In this document: one piece after another, positions 63,261-64,000 of the stretch
How the letters are laid out: every line of letters starts with the position of its first letter
Numbering within the stretch: position 1 is the stretch's first letter
Origin: an uncultured Opitutales bacterium
GTDB taxonomy: Bacteria; Verrucomicrobiota; Verrucomicrobiia; Opitutales; Seribacteraceae
Length of the DNA stretch: 64,000 bases
Direction of reading: 5' to 3'
NCBI GenBank assembly: GCA_943789375.1
Contig: CALSTX010000003.1
Coordinates: 1-64,000, forward strand
Program-made: the position numbers and the translations under genes
The notes under the pieces: model-generated
Told to the model about the DNA's origin: nothing
The model's database searches: none
The model's input: the letters and a program-made list of their open reading frames with translations, nothing else

Positions 63261-64000
63261 TTATTCTTCGAATCCTAAATTAGGTCGCAACCACTTCATC
63301 GCTACATCTTTGCTCCAACCTTTTCGTGCGGCATAATCTTCCACCTGGTCTTTGCCTAGGCTTCCGACATTGAAATAAGTAGATTGAGGATTGGAGAAAT
63401 AGAGCCCTGAAACAGAGCATCCTGGGTTCATTGCCCGGGATTCGGTCAACTCAAGACCAATTTTGTCCTCCACGGAAAGTAGCTCCCAAATTGTATCTTT
63501 TTCTGTATGATCTGGCTGGCTAGGATATCCACATGCAGGCCTAATACCTTGGTATTCTTCCTTGATAAGTGCCTGGTTACTAAGGTTCTCTTTCATCCCA
63601 TAACTCCACCACTCGCGTACTTTTTTGTGAGCAAGTTCAGCCATTGCTTCAGCAAAACGGTCGCCCAAGGCTTTTACCATGATCGAAGAGTAATCATCGT
63701 TTTGTTCTTCGAATTCTTGGGCCATTTTTTCAACGCCTGATCCTGCACAAACTGCAAAAGCACCAAGGTAATCAAGTTTGCTGGAATCTCGGGGTGCAAT
63801 GAAATCTGAAAGACATAAATGAACTTTCTTCGCCACAGATTGTTGTCTCCGTAGAAAGTGAAAAGTGCCCAGTTTTTTGGATTTCTCAATATCTTCAAAA
63901 ACCTCCACATCATCCTGGACGGAATGAGCCGGCCAGAGGCCAACAACAGCTTCGCATTTAAATGCCTTTTCCTTAATAATTCTTTCAAGTAAGTCCTGAG
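63261..64000 (-). CDS. metH: Cobalamin-dependent methionine synthase, C-terminal activation domain (partial)
   Basis: The frame is open to the window's right edge, so the 5' part is missing; about 245 codons are visible. The sequence is the SAM-binding reactivation domain: AVVGLWPAHSVQDDVEV, LHFLRRQQ-like segment, DYLGAFAVCAGSGVEKMAQEF, the SAM-binding RPACGYPSQPDHTEK and a terminal SVSGLYFSNPQSTYFNVGSLGKDQVEDYA. MetH methylates homocysteine using methyl-THF and B12. The translated internal start near 63908 is only a GTG within the gene. It precedes thrS by 12 bp. Confidence 0.93.
   Translation of the reverse strand, partial: QDLLERIIKEKAFKCEAVVGLWPAHSVQDDVEVFEDIEKSKKLGTFHFLRRQQSVAKKVHLCLSDFIAPRDSSKLDYLGAFAVCAGSGVEKMAQEFEEQNDDYSSIMVKALGDRFAEAMAELAHKKVREWWSYGMKENLSNQALIKEEYQGIRPACGYPSQPDHTEKDTIWELLSVEDKIGLELTESRAMNPGCSVSGLYFSNPQSTYFNVGSLGKDQVEDYAARKGWSKDVAMKWLRPNLGFEE

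Noticed and set aside
1-64000. CRISPR array, prophage or transposase
   Set aside because: No regularly spaced repeats, integrase, transposase or phage structural genes were seen; the only direct repeats are the two at 40.4-40.6 kb.

Overview
The window looks like a piece of a Verrucomicrobiota chromosome, most likely a marine member of the Opitutae. This is inferred from gene content, with no 16S gene in view. The signs are DUF1080 proteins, a planctomycete-type cytochrome/DUF1549-DUF1553/DUF1501 pair, ECF sigma plus FecR-LamG modules, a Tat-exported Gfo/Idh/MocA oxidoreductase, a sulfatase, and the long form of IspG. I see no rRNA, prophage, insertion sequence or CRISPR array.

Layout. 0-1.2 kb: ABC-2 transporter (permease cut by the window edge). 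1.3-9.2 kb: accessory genes, namely a DUF1080 protein, an SDR epimerase, an exported FAD oxidoreductase, an ECF sigma/membrane protein/DUF3106-like trio, a Gfo/Idh/MocA protein and a PhzF protein. 9.3-15.3 kb: a complete tripartite efflux system (oversized TolC-like lipoprotein, HlyD adaptor, MacB-type ABC protein). 15.3-18.5 kb: aldehyde dehydrogenase, glutamate dehydrogenase and an RRM protein behind a clear terminator. 18.9-23.2 kb: a DUF1549/DUF1553 cytochrome gene and its DUF1501 partner, both broken by single-base indels. 23.4-28.4 kb: GNAT, a thioredoxin-fold protein with an unknown N-terminal domain, an orphan gene, and an ECF sigma followed by FecR-LamG. 28.4-34.1 kb: housekeeping genes (COG1565 methyltransferase, S41 protease, tsaD, cysI, SpoU methylase). 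34.1-38.1 kb: small and orphan genes plus a second DUF1080 protein. 38.1-40.2 kb: a xylulokinase-like kinase and a HAD phosphatase. 40.2-40.8 kb: a repeat-bearing intergenic region. 40.8-42.4 kb: an SHD1-FecR-FGE fusion, followed by tRNA-Gly(TCC).

42.7-49.8 kb is a leftward envelope/isoprenoid run, uppS-cdsA-dxr-rseP-ispG-inositol phosphatase, linking MEP-pathway isoprenoids to undecaprenyl and phospholipid precursors. A pterin dehydratase gene (49.9 kb) is divergent from it. 50.2-51.7 kb holds a dead sulfatase with four in-frame stop codons. 51.8-57.1 kb runs rightward: an MFS-PlsC fusion, nrnA, truB, ribF. 57.1-64 kb runs leftward: metH (partial), thrS, yidD, menF, menD and an Fpg-like glycosylase with a degenerate zinc finger. 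The men genes indicate menaquinone synthesis.

The most striking observation is localized gene decay. Three genes of the kind used in (sulfated) glycan breakdown are broken while the other genes read cleanly. Two adjacent ones carry seven single-base indels and no nonsense codons. The sulfatase carries four nonsense codons, no indel and a lost catalytic cysteine. I did not find a convincing new defence or mobile system. The best novelty candidates are the uncharacterised domains and fusions listed under findings.
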